This document shows positions 33,407 through 42,476 of a stretch of 64,000 nucleotides of DNA, one piece after another; positions within the stretch are counted from its first letter, which is position 1; each line of letters starts with the position of its first letter. The stretch is taken from the NCBI GenBank assembly GCA_049514575.1, contig JBEKUX010000008.1:10743-74742 (forward strand), given 5' to 3'. The notes beneath the pieces were generated by a model that did not search any database, had not been told where the DNA came from, and worked only from the letters and a program-made list of their open reading frames with translations. Made by a program: the position numbers and the translations under genes. The DNA comes from BOG-1184 sp049514575 (lineage in GTDB: Bacteria > Fibrobacterota > Chitinivibrionia > Chitinivibrionales > Chitinispirillaceae).

Positions 33407-35281
33407 TTATCCCCCGGAAACTTTAAGGAGCAATGTATTCACCCTCTTCGAATACGCCAGCGGATCGGGCACCATCTGGCCCTCGGCGATGAGCGCACCT
33501 TCATACACCAGCCGCACCCATTCTTCGAGTTCCGTGTCCTTTGGGTCCTTCTCATAGCGGGCGTTGAGATTTACAATGACCGGATGTTCAGCGTTGATCT
33601 CTAGTATCCGTTTCGAGGCGGGCACCTCCTGTCCCATTGCTTTCATGATTTTTTCCATGTGCGCGCCGGGTGCGTTTTCTTCGGACACAAGGCAGGCCGG
33701 GCTGTCCTTGAGGCGAGTCGTGATGCGCACCTCCTTGATCTGGTCGGCAAGGATATTTTTAATCCGCTCCGAAAGCTTTTTGAACGTCGATTCGGCCTTC
33801 CTGCGCGCGTCCTGCTCCTCCTTGCCCAGATCGCCGAGGTCCAGGTCGCCCTGGGTGATTGACTTGAGCTTTTTGTTGTCGTAATTGTAAATATCAGGGG
33901 CGATCCATTCGTCAATCGGATCGAGCAGAAACAGCACCTCGATGCTCTTGGCCTTGAACACTTCGAGGTGCGGGCTTTTTTCAGCGATTTCCCGGCTTTC
34001 GCCGGTGATATAGTAGATCTCTTTCTGGTCGGGCCGCATGCGGCTGACGTAGGTTTTAAGCGAGACCAGGTCGTCTTTTGTACCCATGGACGACTGAAAC
34101 CTTATAAGCTCCAGGAGTTTTTCCCTGTTTTCCGGATCGGTGTGGATCCCTTCCTTGATCACCGGACCGAAGGTTTTCCAGAAGTTCCGGTAGTTTTCCG
34201 GCTCGCCAACGGCCATTTCCTCGAGCCGGCCGAGGAGTTTACCCGTTAAGGACTTCCTGATGCGGTCGACCGTGGGGTTTTTCTGTAAAATTTCGCGCGA
34301 AACGTTGAGCGGAAGGTCCTCGGAATCCACCACGCCCTTGACAAAGCGCAGGTATTCGGGCAGCAGTTCCCTGCAGTTGTCCATGATGAAGACCCGCTTG
34401 ACATAGAGCTTGACCCCGTGCTTCCGTTCGAGCGAAAAGAGGTCGAATGACGAAGCGGAGGGGATAAAGAGCAGGGAAGAATATTCCATGACGCCTTCTG
34501 CCCTGCTGTGCAGGGTTGCGAGCGGCTTGTCGAACCCGGAGAGCACCTGCTGGTAAAACTCCTCGTACTGTTCCTTGGTCACCTCGGCGGCCGGGCGGCC
34601 CCAGATCGGCTTGGTCTGGTTGACCACCTCGTCTTTGCCTTTTTCGTCCGGCAGCCGGATCGGAAACGCGATGAAGTCGGAATATTTTTTGATGAGCGAC
34701 CTGACGGTCCAGTGGTCGGCATAGTCGGCCGATTCGTCATTAAGATAGACCGTGATGTCCGTGCCCCGGCCATCCCGGGTAGTTTCTTCAAGGCTGTAGC
34801 CTTTTTCGCCGACCGACTCCCAGACGATTGCCGGCTCTTCGGATCCGGCGCGCTTCGTGACCAATTTCACCTGCGAGGCGACCATGAACACCGAATAAAA
34901 CCCGACGCCGAACCGGCCGATCAGGTTGGAATCCGTCTTCTGGTCACCCGTGAGTTTCTCCAGAAATGCCCTGGAACCGCTCCGTGCGATGGTGCCGATG
35001 TTGTCCACGACCTCCTGCCGCGTCATGCCGATGCCGTTGTCGCTCACCGTAATCGTTTTGGCTTTTTTGTCAAGTTTGATGCTGATGGTAAGCTCGGTGT
35101 CACCGCCTAAAAGAGCGGAATTGGTCAGCGATTCGAAGCGAAGCTTGTCGAGCGCGTCGGAAGCGTTTGAAATCAGCTCCCGCAAAAACACCTCTTTGTG
35201 GGTGTAAAGGGAGTGGATCATCAGATGAAGTATCTGCTTTGCCTCGGTCTGGAATTCCAGTGACTGTTTGTTGTCCGGCAT
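33407..35281 (-). CDS. htpG: Chaperone protein HtpG (bacterial Hsp90)
   Basis: 624 residues, full length. GHKL ATPase motifs include LISNASDALDKLR, VSDNGIGMT and LIGRFGVGFYSVFMVA. Middle and C-terminal dimerisation domains are intact. ATP-dependent cytosolic chaperone for client proteins. Monocistronic; the AT-rich region upstream separates it from the divergent DUF5683 gene. No heat-shock (CIRCE) element was seen. Confidence 0.97.
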   Translation of the reverse strand: MPDNKQSLEFQTEAKQILHLMIHSLYTHKEVFLRELISNASDALDKLRFESLTNSALLGGDTELTISIKLDKKAKTITVSDNGIGMTRQEVVDNIGTIARSGSRAFLEKLTGDQKTDSNLIGRFGVGFYSVFMVASQVKLVTKRAGSEEPAIVWESVGEKGYSLEETTRDGRGTDITVYLNDESADYADHWTVRSLIKKYSDFIAFPIRLPDEKGKDEVVNQTKPIWGRPAAEVTKEQYEEFYQQVLSGFDKPLATLHSRAEGVMEYSSLLFIPSASSFDLFSLERKHGVKLYVKRVFIMDNCRELLPEYLRFVKGVVDSEDLPLNVSREILQKNPTVDRIRKSLTGKLLGRLEEMAVGEPENYRNFWKTFGPVIKEGIHTDPENREKLLELIRFQSSMGTKDDLVSLKTYVSRMRPDQKEIYYITGESREIAEKSPHLEVFKAKSIEVLFLLDPIDEWIAPDIYNYDNKKLKSITQGDLDLGDLGKEEQDARRKAESTFKKLSERIKNILADQIKEVRITTRLKDSPACLVSEENAPGAHMEKIMKAMGQEVPASKRILEINAEHPVIVNLNARYEKDPKDTELEEWVRLVYEGALIAEGQMVPDPLAYSKRVNTLLLKVSGG

Positions 35282-35383
35282 GGCTGCCTCTCCTAGAGTA
35301 GTGAATTGAATTTTAGATTTCGGACTAGAAAATAAAATAGTGTCTTAAAAAAATGAATCGGTATTTTTATTTAACTTGTTAAA

Positions 35384-35411
35384 TTGTCATTGATTTTGCC
35401 TTTGGGATAAT
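35384..35411 (+). promoter_or_regulatory. Candidate sigma-70 promoter for the DUF5683 gene
   Basis: TTGTCA (35384-35389), 16-base spacer, GATAAT (35406-35411); each box matches consensus at five of six positions. The ATG follows at 35477. Confidence 0.6.
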
Positions 35412-35476
35412 TTAATTTTCATTAAATTGTAATTTAAGCGGTATAGTTCAAATGAAATTATACGTGAAAGCGTTAA

Positions 35477-36424
35477 ATGAAGTTAAATAAACAAGGAGTT
35501 GTTTTACTCGTGGTTGTGGGTTCGCTCTGGCCCCAGACGCCGGGAGCGGGGAACGACTCGAATTCTTCATCGGTCGGTAAACTGCAGATACAGGAGGCCG
35601 ATGTCTGGCAACAGGATTCGCTGCGGCGGTTCAGTCCGGTCATTGCCGGCGCGGCATCGTTCATCCTGCCGGGTGCTGGCCAGGTTTATACGAGGCATTA
35701 TGTAAAGGCGGTGTTTTTTATCGGGATGGAAGCGATTCTGGGGTCAATGGCAAATTTCTGGAGAATAACAGCGCAAAGCCGTGATGCGGATGAAAAAAAA
35801 TACAGATCATTTGCATCTGCGGATACGAACCCTGTCGTCAAGGCAAGCGATATGGAAGAGTCTTTTTTATCCCATCACGATGCGATCGAGTCCCGTTATT
35901 CCGCTTATGAATTCCTTACGTGGACCGCAGGGGGCTACGTTTTCAATATCCTGGATGCGATGGGAAGTTCGAATTTTTTCAATAATTCGAAGGAGAAAAA
36001 ACCTGGAACCGCGGCGCTTCTTGCAGCCGTTCCAGGCCTCGGACTCGGTCAATGGTACAACGGGGCCCTTTCCAAGGCCGGTATGGTCATGATGGGGCAG
36101 ATCTCATTGGGACTCATGGCGTATAACAGCCATCGGCTCATGCGACAGGCGGAAGACAATTACGGACGCCTGAAAGCCCGGAACGCAGATTCGGTGACGC
36201 AGCAGGTTGCCCAGGTATATTCCGAGAGATGGAGCAGCTCCCGGTCCCGTGCATTTACAAACAGGAATATGTACCTGTGGTATTCCATTTTTTTCTACGG
36301 GTACTCGGTGTTCGACGCGGTCGTGGACGCCTACCTACATCAATATTCCGAAAAAATGAAAATACAGCCGGACCTGGTGATCGGAAACCGGGCGGTATGT
36401 CTTACCCTTCAAACGCCATTTTAA
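35477..36424 (+). CDS. DUF5683-type membrane protein
   Basis: 315 residues. A signal-like N-terminus is followed by two copies of a hydrophobic motif typical of DUF5683: AASFILPGAGQVYTRHYVKA (about 55-75) and LLAAVPGLGLGQWYNGALSK (about 179-198). Found in FCB-group bacteria, function unknown. A C-terminal hydrophobic segment (YSIFFYGYSVFDAVVDAYL) suggests membrane attachment. The LacI-type regulator begins 27 bases later. Confidence 0.75.
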   Translation: MKLNKQGVVLLVVVGSLWPQTPGAGNDSNSSSVGKLQIQEADVWQQDSLRRFSPVIAGAASFILPGAGQVYTRHYVKAVFFIGMEAILGSMANFWRITAQSRDADEKKYRSFASADTNPVVKASDMEESFLSHHDAIESRYSAYEFLTWTAGGYVFNILDAMGSSNFFNNSKEKKPGTAALLAAVPGLGLGQWYNGALSKAGMVMMGQISLGLMAYNSHRLMRQAEDNYGRLKARNADSVTQQVAQVYSERWSSSRSRAFTNRNMYLWYSIFFYGYSVFDAVVDAYLHQYSEKMKIQPDLVIGNRAVCLTLQTPF

Positions 36425-36450
36425 CCATCTGCAGGAAGGAACGGATTCGT

Positions 36451-37446
36451 ATGCCAGTGACACTTAAAGACATCGCCATGCGGGCCGGTGTGACATCGGC
36501 CACCGTATCAATGGTGATCAACAACAAACCGAATATCTCCGATGCAACGCGCAAAAAAGTGCTCAAGATCGCCAAAGAGCTCAATTATTACCCGAACGTC
36601 ATTGCGCGGGGCCTTGCGACCAGCCGTTCCAACGCCATCGGCGTGATCGTTCCCAACCTGGCATCGTCGTTCGTGGTGCGCGTCCTACAGGGCATCAAGA
36701 GCACCAACCGCGACCTTGATTACACGGTGCTGCTCTTCGACACCATCGGACAGAAGGAGAGCGAAGCGCAGCTGTTCCAGCGGCTGGCGCGCGAACGGAG
36801 GATCGACGGCGTTATCCTGATCAGTTCGACCGTGACCGACGAGGAAATAACGATTTTCAGTCAGGAGAGCGTACCGAGCATCGTCGTGGCCCGTAAATCA
36901 ACGGCCATCGATTGTGTCTACGTGAATAACGGACAGGGCGCCAGGGACGCAACGGATTATCTTGCCGGTAAGGGGCACTCGGTTATTGCCTGTGTGACCA
37001 GCGCCAAGCCCGGTCTTCCCATGGACGAACGGCTTACGGGATACAAGGCATCGCTTGCCGCGCACGGCATGCCTTTCCGTCAGGAACTCGTAATTACGGT
37101 GGATGACGACGGCATGGCCGACGGCGTCGCCGCGTTTGAAAAAATCATGGCGCTGCAGCCGGGGGCCACGGCCGTATTTGTACCTGCCGGTGACATGGTC
37201 GCGATCGGCATCATAAAGGAAGCCAAGAAACAGGGACGAAAGGTGCCGCAGGACTTGGCCATTGTCGGGTACGACGACCTCCCGGCCGCGGAAGTGGTCG
37301 AGCCGACGCTCACCACGGTTCGTCAGCCCAAGCTCGAAATGGGCGACTATGCGATCAATATGATAGTTGACAAAATAGAGGGCCGCGAGTCAGGCGTCAA
37401 GGAGAAGGAATTGCCGACGAAGTTTATAGTGAGGGAATCGGCATAG
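36451..37446 (+). CDS. LacI-family transcriptional regulator
   Basis: 331 residues from ATG 36451, preceded by AGGAAGGA; a longer open frame upstream overlaps the DUF5683 gene and is rejected. The helix-turn-helix MPVTLKDIAMRAGVTSATVS and hinge RKKVLKIAKELNYYPN are classic, followed by a periplasmic-binding-protein-like sugar-sensing domain ending with the family's VVEPTLTTVRQP. The effector and targets are unknown; no sugar operon adjoins it. Confidence 0.95.
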   Translation: MPVTLKDIAMRAGVTSATVSMVINNKPNISDATRKKVLKIAKELNYYPNVIARGLATSRSNAIGVIVPNLASSFVVRVLQGIKSTNRDLDYTVLLFDTIGQKESEAQLFQRLARERRIDGVILISSTVTDEEITIFSQESVPSIVVARKSTAIDCVYVNNGQGARDATDYLAGKGHSVIACVTSAKPGLPMDERLTGYKASLAAHGMPFRQELVITVDDDGMADGVAAFEKIMALQPGATAVFVPAGDMVAIGIIKEAKKQGRKVPQDLAIVGYDDLPAAEVVEPTLTTVRQPKLEMGDYAINMIVDKIEGRESGVKEKELPTKFIVRESA

Positions 37447-37469
37447 TAGAAAGAAAAGACAGTAGGGAA

Positions 37470-38753
37470 TCAGGATCCAGAAGAAACAGGTGACTCCGGG
37501 TGCAGCTCTACTCTCAGCACACGAATATACACATACGCAATCCACAGTAGTAGCAGAGGAACAAGCGGACGAAACTGCCGGTCGAAGGCGCTTACCAGGG
37601 TGGAGCCTCCAAACGCGATTGCACCGAAAAAGAACAGTCCAATTATCCCGTCGGGCAGTGATTTACGCCGTAAAAATGCCGGGATGCAACTCAAGACGAA
37701 AAGGACCACGATGAATATATTGGGGAGGATGTAGAAATATGTCGATAATTTTTGCTGGGTATACGAGAAGGGGTATGAAAAAAGTAACCGGCCGACGTTC
37801 GCCGCCCAGTTGACGATGAATTTCCTCGGGTGGTGTTTAATATTATCCATGCCCTGCCGTTTGAATGCGTTATCTCGCTTGACTTCAGTAAGGGCACTAA
37901 CGGCGTTAAAGAACTCTCGGTGCCGTGCCAGTTCCGGACGGTTGGGTACCTCGTATGGAGAGATCCAATCGCCAAGTTCCTCTTTGTAAGGAGAAGACAT
38001 CCAGTAGAGCGACAATCCACCTGAAGTTCCCCAGTAGAAAACCTTACCGGTGATGGAGTAGGTGTACAGGAGGTATGGTATACACCAAAGCAGGCCGAAC
38101 AGGTAAATAAAGCACATCTTTCTGAATCTGGAACGCCATAAACTCAGGCTAAAAAACAGCAACGCTCCGGCGAGCAGCACGTAACCGAAAAATATCTTGG
38201 TCAAGGCAAGATACCCTAAATATAAAGAGGTTAATAGGAAGTGAAAACGGGGCTTCCTGACCCCGTCGCCCTGCAGTTTACAGAAATGGAAAATAAACCC
38301 GCACATCAGGAAGAACTCAAGGTTTTCCGTCATCAGGAGATGCGCTTCCCTCAGGAACGGCGGGTAGAGGCCGAGCAGGAAGGAAAAGACAAGCGCTTGA
38401 CGTGTGTTGATATATAGTTTCAGAGTATGGTAAAAATAGAGAACGGCCGCAAAAAGAAAGAGAGCATTACACAGCTTTGCGGCTAGCCACGGTAATTTCA
38501 GAAGCGCGAAAGGGAACAGAATAAGCGGATAGCCTGGCCCGTTCCACAGCTCGACGTCACCATGTGGGGGGGAATAGTACCCGTGGGACAGACGGACAGC
38601 GAACTCCGCATAGCGCGGTTCATCGCCTTGGAAAGTACGCGAAGCAAAAGCGATAATGAGACCGCCATAGACAAACAGCAGAGGGAGCAAATAGAAAAAT
38701 TCTTTTTCCAGAAGCGGGCGGGTGTCAGTGCCACTTCTCTTTTCATGCGCCAT
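37470..38753 (-). CDS. GT-C-type membrane glycosyltransferase (PMT/ArnT-like)
   Basis: 427 residues with 10-12 predicted membrane segments. After the first segment is FQGDEPRYAEFA, matching the catalytic Asp/Glu loop of polyprenyl-phosphate sugar transferases (family GT39/GT83). LLMTENLEFFLM is another typical loop. It probably transfers a sugar from a lipid carrier outside the inner membrane; acceptor unknown. Tail to tail with the LacI gene. Confidence 0.82.
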   Translation of the reverse strand: MAHEKRSGTDTRPLLEKEFFYLLPLLFVYGGLIIAFASRTFQGDEPRYAEFAVRLSHGYYSPPHGDVELWNGPGYPLILFPFALLKLPWLAAKLCNALFLFAAVLYFYHTLKLYINTRQALVFSFLLGLYPPFLREAHLLMTENLEFFLMCGFIFHFCKLQGDGVRKPRFHFLLTSLYLGYLALTKIFFGYVLLAGALLFFSLSLWRSRFRKMCFIYLFGLLWCIPYLLYTYSITGKVFYWGTSGGLSLYWMSSPYKEELGDWISPYEVPNRPELARHREFFNAVSALTEVKRDNAFKRQGMDNIKHHPRKFIVNWAANVGRLLFSYPFSYTQQKLSTYFYILPNIFIVVLFVLSCIPAFLRRKSLPDGIIGLFFFGAIAFGGSTLVSAFDRQFRPLVPLLLLWIAYVYIRVLRVELHPESPVSSGS

Positions 38754-38889
38754 TAATTTGTTTCCGTTTTCAATGTGCAGGATTTCTTTACAGGAAAATA
38801 TAGCTATATCGGGACATTTTTGTCAAACCCGACAGTCGCTCTATCCTTCATATATTTTTAAAGCTGAATGCCTATTTCAGCGTATCATT

Positions 38890-39241
38890 GGGGGTGTACT
38901 GGTTTTCGACGGGAGACAGGAGACAGCGAGCAGCATGCCGAGGATCATCGGTCGGCCTCGTAAATCATCCGATGACATTATAATTGCCGAGGACTATTCC
39001 TTTGCAATGGCTGCCTAACTAAAGGCAGCTTCTCGCGGCGGGTGCGCACTTCATCTGCCGTGAGCAGCCAAGGTGCTGGTCTGCCTGAGGGGTGACGATC
39101 AGGCAGGTGAGATCACCGCCACTGGCGCTTCCGTGAGCCTGTCCACCGGCGCGCGGGAGAGCGAGATCAAACGACGGACTAAGCATGTAGCGGCTCATGT
39201 TGATAGTTTCTCGGACAGGGGTTCAATTCCCCTCACCTCCA
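38890..39241 (+). ncRNA. ssrA: tmRNA (one-piece)
   Basis: The 5' end GGGGGTGTACTGG with TTTTCGACGGG pairs through GGGGGTG with CACCTCC at the 3' end (discriminator A at 39241), and the T arm ACAGGGGTTCAATTCCCCT is clear. CCA is not encoded. Pseudoknot 1 is formed by CGAGG/CCTCG (38939-38943 with 38956-38960) and TCATCGG/CCGATGA (38945-38951 with 38969-38975). The likely resume codon is GCC at 38986, and the encoded tag is AEDYSFAMAA with stop TAA at 39016-39018, close in style to green sulfur bacterial tags. It rescues ribosomes stalled on broken mRNAs. Confidence 0.96.
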
Positions 39242-39413
39242 GACTTCGCTTCGCAACGTAGTGTAGAAGCGAAGTCTGTTACGCCGTAGCGCATAGCGCG
39301 AAGGCGGACGGTTTTCTTTTTTCCATGGCGAAGCTTCGTCTTGGCAGGCCAGAAGTGTAAAGGGAGATGTATTATTAGGCTTCGCAACGTAGTGTAGAAG
39401 CGAAGTCTGGAGG
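39236..39413. mobile_element. Repeat-bounded segment abutting the tmRNA 3' end
   Basis: CCTCCAGACTTCGCTTC (39236-39252), whose first six bases are the tmRNA 3' terminus, reappears inverted as GAAGCGAAGTCTGGAGG at 39397-39413. In addition a 31-base stretch starting GCTTCGCAACG is repeated directly at 39248-39278 and 39379-39409, and the first copy folds into a perfect 12-bp hairpin (39241-39277). AGGCCAGAAG is directly repeated at 39346 and 39411. The following gene is a GIY-YIG nuclease remnant. Confidence 0.6.
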
Positions 39414-39444
39414 CCAGAAGACAGAGAAGCGGATGTTTTAATTT

Positions 39445-39687
39445 ATGAATTGGTATGTATACGTTCTGAAGTCTGAATCGAACAGCGACCGGTATTACGT
39501 AGGTTAAACAGAGGATGTAAATAGCCGGTTGGAAAAGCATAATTCCGGTCAGGTTCCTTATACTTCAAAATATCTTCCGTGGAAACTAACGACGGTTATT
39601 GGCTTTTCTGATAAAACCAAGGCCATTAACTTTGAGAAGTACCTCAAATCCGGTTCCGTAAGAGCCTTCGCCAAAAAACATTTTTAA
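39445..39687 (+). pseudogene. GIY-YIG nuclease-superfamily gene with premature stop
   Basis: Reading from ATG 39445 gives MNWYVYVLKSESNSDRYYVG, then an in-frame TAA (39505-39507), then TEDVNSRLEKHNSG, SKYLPWKLTTVIGFSDKTKA and FEKYLKSGSVRAFAKKHF to a natural stop at 39685. The parts match the compact 80-100-residue GIY-YIG proteins (UvrC-like nuclease fold) over their whole length, with the frame kept, so a single nonsense change has disabled it (readthrough is an alternative). It sits 204 bases after tmRNA. Confidence 0.85.
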
Positions 39688-39714
39688 TAAAATTATTGCC
39701 CGCTTTTTAATGTA

Positions 39715-40503
39715 CTAATGCTCATGCATATGACTGGCATGTACATGCCTGTGCACGTGGATGTGCGCGAGGTTGTTTTTCTGCAGGAACTCTTTATCGG
39801 ACAAGATTTCTTCGGGTGTCCCGCTCCTTTTGATCCCTCGGCTGCTGCCGAATACGTGAATGGTGTCCGCGATCTCTTCCACAATATGAAGGTCATGCGT
39901 GGCAAAGACCACGGTTTTTCCTGCTTCGTGCGCGTGCTGGAACGCCGCGATGATGTCGCGCATGGTCTGCGGATCGAGCCCGGCCGTGGGTTCGTCGAGC
40001 AATAAAACCTCCGGTTCGATTACGAAGACAGACGCTATAGCGACTTTTTTCTTTTCGCCGAGGCTTAAATTGTGCGGAGAACGCTCGAGCAGGGGAGTAA
40101 GTTTCAGAAGCTCCACGGTACGGCCGAACCGGTACAGCAGTTCATCCCTGGGAATGCCGAGTTGGAGCGGGCCGAAAAGGATATCTTCCCTGACCGTGGG
40201 GCAGAAGAGCTGGATGTCCGGGTTCTGGAACACGAACCCGACTTTTTTACGAAAGTTCCGCTGAAATGCCGTATCGTTCATGCTCTGCTGCGTGATCTCT
40301 TCGCCGGCGAAACGCAAAGTTCCTTTTTTCGGAAAGATGAGTGCGTCCAGAAGTGTCAGCAGCGTTGATTTTCCGGTACCGTTGGCGCCGATGAACGCGG
40401 TCCGTTCGCCTTTGTTAATAGCGAGCGAAATATCGGACAGCGCGGGAATGCCGCCGGGATACGAAAACGACACGTTGGTCAGTGAAAAAAGCGGTTCAGC
40501 CAT
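39715..40503 (-). CDS. nikO: Nickel/cobalt ECF transporter ATP-binding protein
   Basis: 262 residues. Walker A GANGTGKST (39-47), signature LSLGEKKKVAIAS and Walker B VLLLDEPTAGLDP are intact. The C-terminus AHIHVHRHVHASHMHEH has eight histidines in its last 17 residues, an apparent metal-binding tail. It powers the M/Q membrane protein encoded just upstream, overlapping it by 25 bases. Could equally be named cbiO; NikR elsewhere in the window favours nickel. Confidence 0.92.
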   Translation of the reverse strand: MAEPLFSLTNVSFSYPGGIPALSDISLAINKGERTAFIGANGTGKSTLLTLLDALIFPKKGTLRFAGEEITQQSMNDTAFQRNFRKKVGFVFQNPDIQLFCPTVREDILFGPLQLGIPRDELLYRFGRTVELLKLTPLLERSPHNLSLGEKKKVAIASVFVIEPEVLLLDEPTAGLDPQTMRDIIAAFQHAHEAGKTVVFATHDLHIVEEIADTIHVFGSSRGIKRSGTPEEILSDKEFLQKNNLAHIHVHRHVHASHMHEH

Positions 40504-42296
40504 AGAGTACCGATCAGTATGAAAAATGAGGTAAACAGAAAAAGATAATCGCCCTTACGGGCGCGGAATTCATCAAGGACCGCAGGTTCGCCGGCGTAGC
40601 CGCGGGAGACCATGGCATCATACACCTGGCCGTGCATACGGTACGAGCGGAGCCACAGTCCGGCCATGTTCAGGGCGACAATCCGTCTGCCGGTTTTCGG
40701 TAAGGTAACGAACCCGGCGCGGCTTTTTATTGCCGTAAAGCTGTTCTGGATCAGGTCAAGCAGAAGATAGATATACCGGTAGCTCATGCCCATGGTCATG
40801 ATAAAGATCCGGGGTATTTTGAATATCCGGAGTGTTTTAAGTAGAACATGGTGTTTTGTGGTGATCACGAGGAGTACTGCGAACGACACGGACGTCAGTA
40901 CGCGTATGAAAAAAAGCAGCGCCGTATCGACACCCTGTCTTGTGATGGCGAAATGGCGGGACAGGAGCGTAAAAGCGGCGATCGGTTCACCCGGCGTGAT
41001 CGGGCTGAAGACCGCCGGCAGCGAGATGACCAGCGCAAAGAGTGGAATGAACAGCAGCGTTCGTTTAAGAAAATAACCGAGCCCTGCTGACGATAGTGCA
41101 GCGAGCGCCAGACAAACACCATACAGAATAACAACCAGTATAATGCTTCTGGAGAACAGTACGGCAACAAGCAGGGCGAGTATAGAAACGATTTTAAGGC
41201 GGGGGTCGCACTTCTGCAGAAAACCGTTCCGCGATGCGATGGTGTCGGAAGCCACGGTTTCACTGAGCAGCGAAACCGTTCCGCGAAGTGTGCGTTCAAT
41301 AAAGCCATTTTTATCCGCAAGAAATTTTCCGATGCTGTACGCGGCCAGCAGACAGAGCGCGATGCCGATCAGCGCGGAAATTATATAGACGGTGGAGTTT
41401 TGTCCACTGCCTTTAAAAGCGTACCCCGGAAGGGGCGCGTTCCACAGAGAGGAGAGTTTTTCCATGCCCTGGGGCAGATAGCCGGTAAGAATTTTTATTT
41501 CGCCAATTCCCCATTCGCCCCATGCCGTACCTGCAGCGAGTTTGGCAGGCAGAAATATCCCAAGGGGCGAAAGCAGTGCCAGCACAGCGAGCCCTAACCA
41601 TAATTTCGCCGGAGTTTTTCCGCCGGTTACTTGTAAAAGTACAGGCTCCTGCTTCTGCAGAAATCTGACTACAAGAGCCGTGACTATCAGTTCGATCCAT
41701 CCGAAAAGCAGAAGGTGTCCGCCCAGCATCATGGGTACCGCGATTTTGAGTCCATAGGGACAGTAGAGCGGTTGTCCTGATGTTGTGTGATGCAGGTACG
41801 GCTGGATACCGAACATGATTGCGGTGGTAAGAGCGGAGAGGTTGAGGCCGATATATCCCGCAAAACCTGCGGCGGCAGCCCTCTTTAATGATACTGAGCT
41901 GCTTCTACCGCTGATTAACTTGTATGCAGCATATCCTGCAAACGGCAGCACGAACGCCATGTTGAAACAGTTCGCGCCGATCGCCGTGATGCCGCCGTCG
42001 CCGAACAGGAGCGCCTGGATCACGAGTGCCACGCTCACGGCGATGCAGGCGGCCCAGGGGCCGAGAAGGATCGCGGCAAGCGCGCCGCCAACGGCGTGTC
42101 CGGTAGTTCCGCCCGGTATCGGCACGTTGAACATCATGATGACAAAACAGAACGCGGAAGCGATCGCAAGCAGCGGGACCTGCCTGGCGTTCAGCGTCTT
42201 TTTAACTTTTCCAGACGCTACAGCCCACACCGGGACCATGACCGCGAACCCTGCGGCACAGGTGATGGGCCCTAAATAACCGTCGGGGATGTGCAT
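40479..42296 (-). CDS. Fused CbiM/NikM substrate-binding and CbiQ/NikQ transmembrane component
   Basis: 605 residues in three parts. Residues 1-220 are a CbiM/NikM S-component: MHIPDGYLGP gives the N-terminal metal ligands (H2) and FNVPIPGGTTGHAVGG follows. Residues about 220-330 resemble the NikN/PDGLE linker (WGIGEIKILTGYLPQG). Residues about 335-605 are the CbiQ/NikQ T-component with KCDPRLKIVSILAL and the coupling helices around SRGYAGEP. M, N and Q are usually separate genes; fusion puts the full membrane part in one chain. It imports Ni2+ or Co2+ with the adjacent ATPase. Confidence 0.9.
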   Translation of the reverse strand: MHIPDGYLGPITCAAGFAVMVPVWAVASGKVKKTLNARQVPLLAIASAFCFVIMMFNVPIPGGTTGHAVGGALAAILLGPWAACIAVSVALVIQALLFGDGGITAIGANCFNMAFVLPFAGYAAYKLISGRSSSVSLKRAAAAGFAGYIGLNLSALTTAIMFGIQPYLHHTTSGQPLYCPYGLKIAVPMMLGGHLLLFGWIELIVTALVVRFLQKQEPVLLQVTGGKTPAKLWLGLAVLALLSPLGIFLPAKLAAGTAWGEWGIGEIKILTGYLPQGMEKLSSLWNAPLPGYAFKGSGQNSTVYIISALIGIALCLLAAYSIGKFLADKNGFIERTLRGTVSLLSETVASDTIASRNGFLQKCDPRLKIVSILALLVAVLFSRSIILVVILYGVCLALAALSSAGLGYFLKRTLLFIPLFALVISLPAVFSPITPGEPIAAFTLLSRHFAITRQGVDTALLFFIRVLTSVSFAVLLVITTKHHVLLKTLRIFKIPRIFIMTMGMSYRYIYLLLDLIQNSFTAIKSRAGFVTLPKTGRRIVALNMAGLWLRSYRMHGQVYDAMVSRGYAGEPAVLDEFRARKGDYLFLFTSFFILIGTLWLNRFFH

Positions 42297-42428
42297 ACGT
42301 TATTGTTTTTCAGGTAAGATTAAAAATATTAATGGCATAAAAATAATAATCGTGCTACTTATGCGGCAACAATAAAGCTGTCGAGCATCGATCGGCGGAA
42401 AGTGTTGCAAGTATGCACTGATAAAAAA

Positions 42429-42446
42429 TGTTGTATATTAACAACA
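42429..42446 (+). promoter_or_regulatory. Small inverted repeat in the lipoprotein gene leader
   Basis: TGTTGT (42429-42434) and ACAACA (42441-42446) flank ATATTA, 31 bases before the ATG at 42477; it may be an operator or an AT-rich promoter element. No known regulator site is matched. Confidence 0.3.
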
Positions 42447-42476
42447 CGAAGGGGAAAATGTCCGGGGAGGTTTTTA

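Noticed and set aside
36229..36450. N-terminal extension of the LacI-type regulator
   Set aside because: Overlaps the DUF5683 coding region and precedes the canonical helix-turn-helix start with its own ribosome site.
42297..42400. Cobalamin riboswitch or NikR site before the NikMQO genes
   Set aside because: No B12-box and no convincing GTATGA-type inverted repeat were found.
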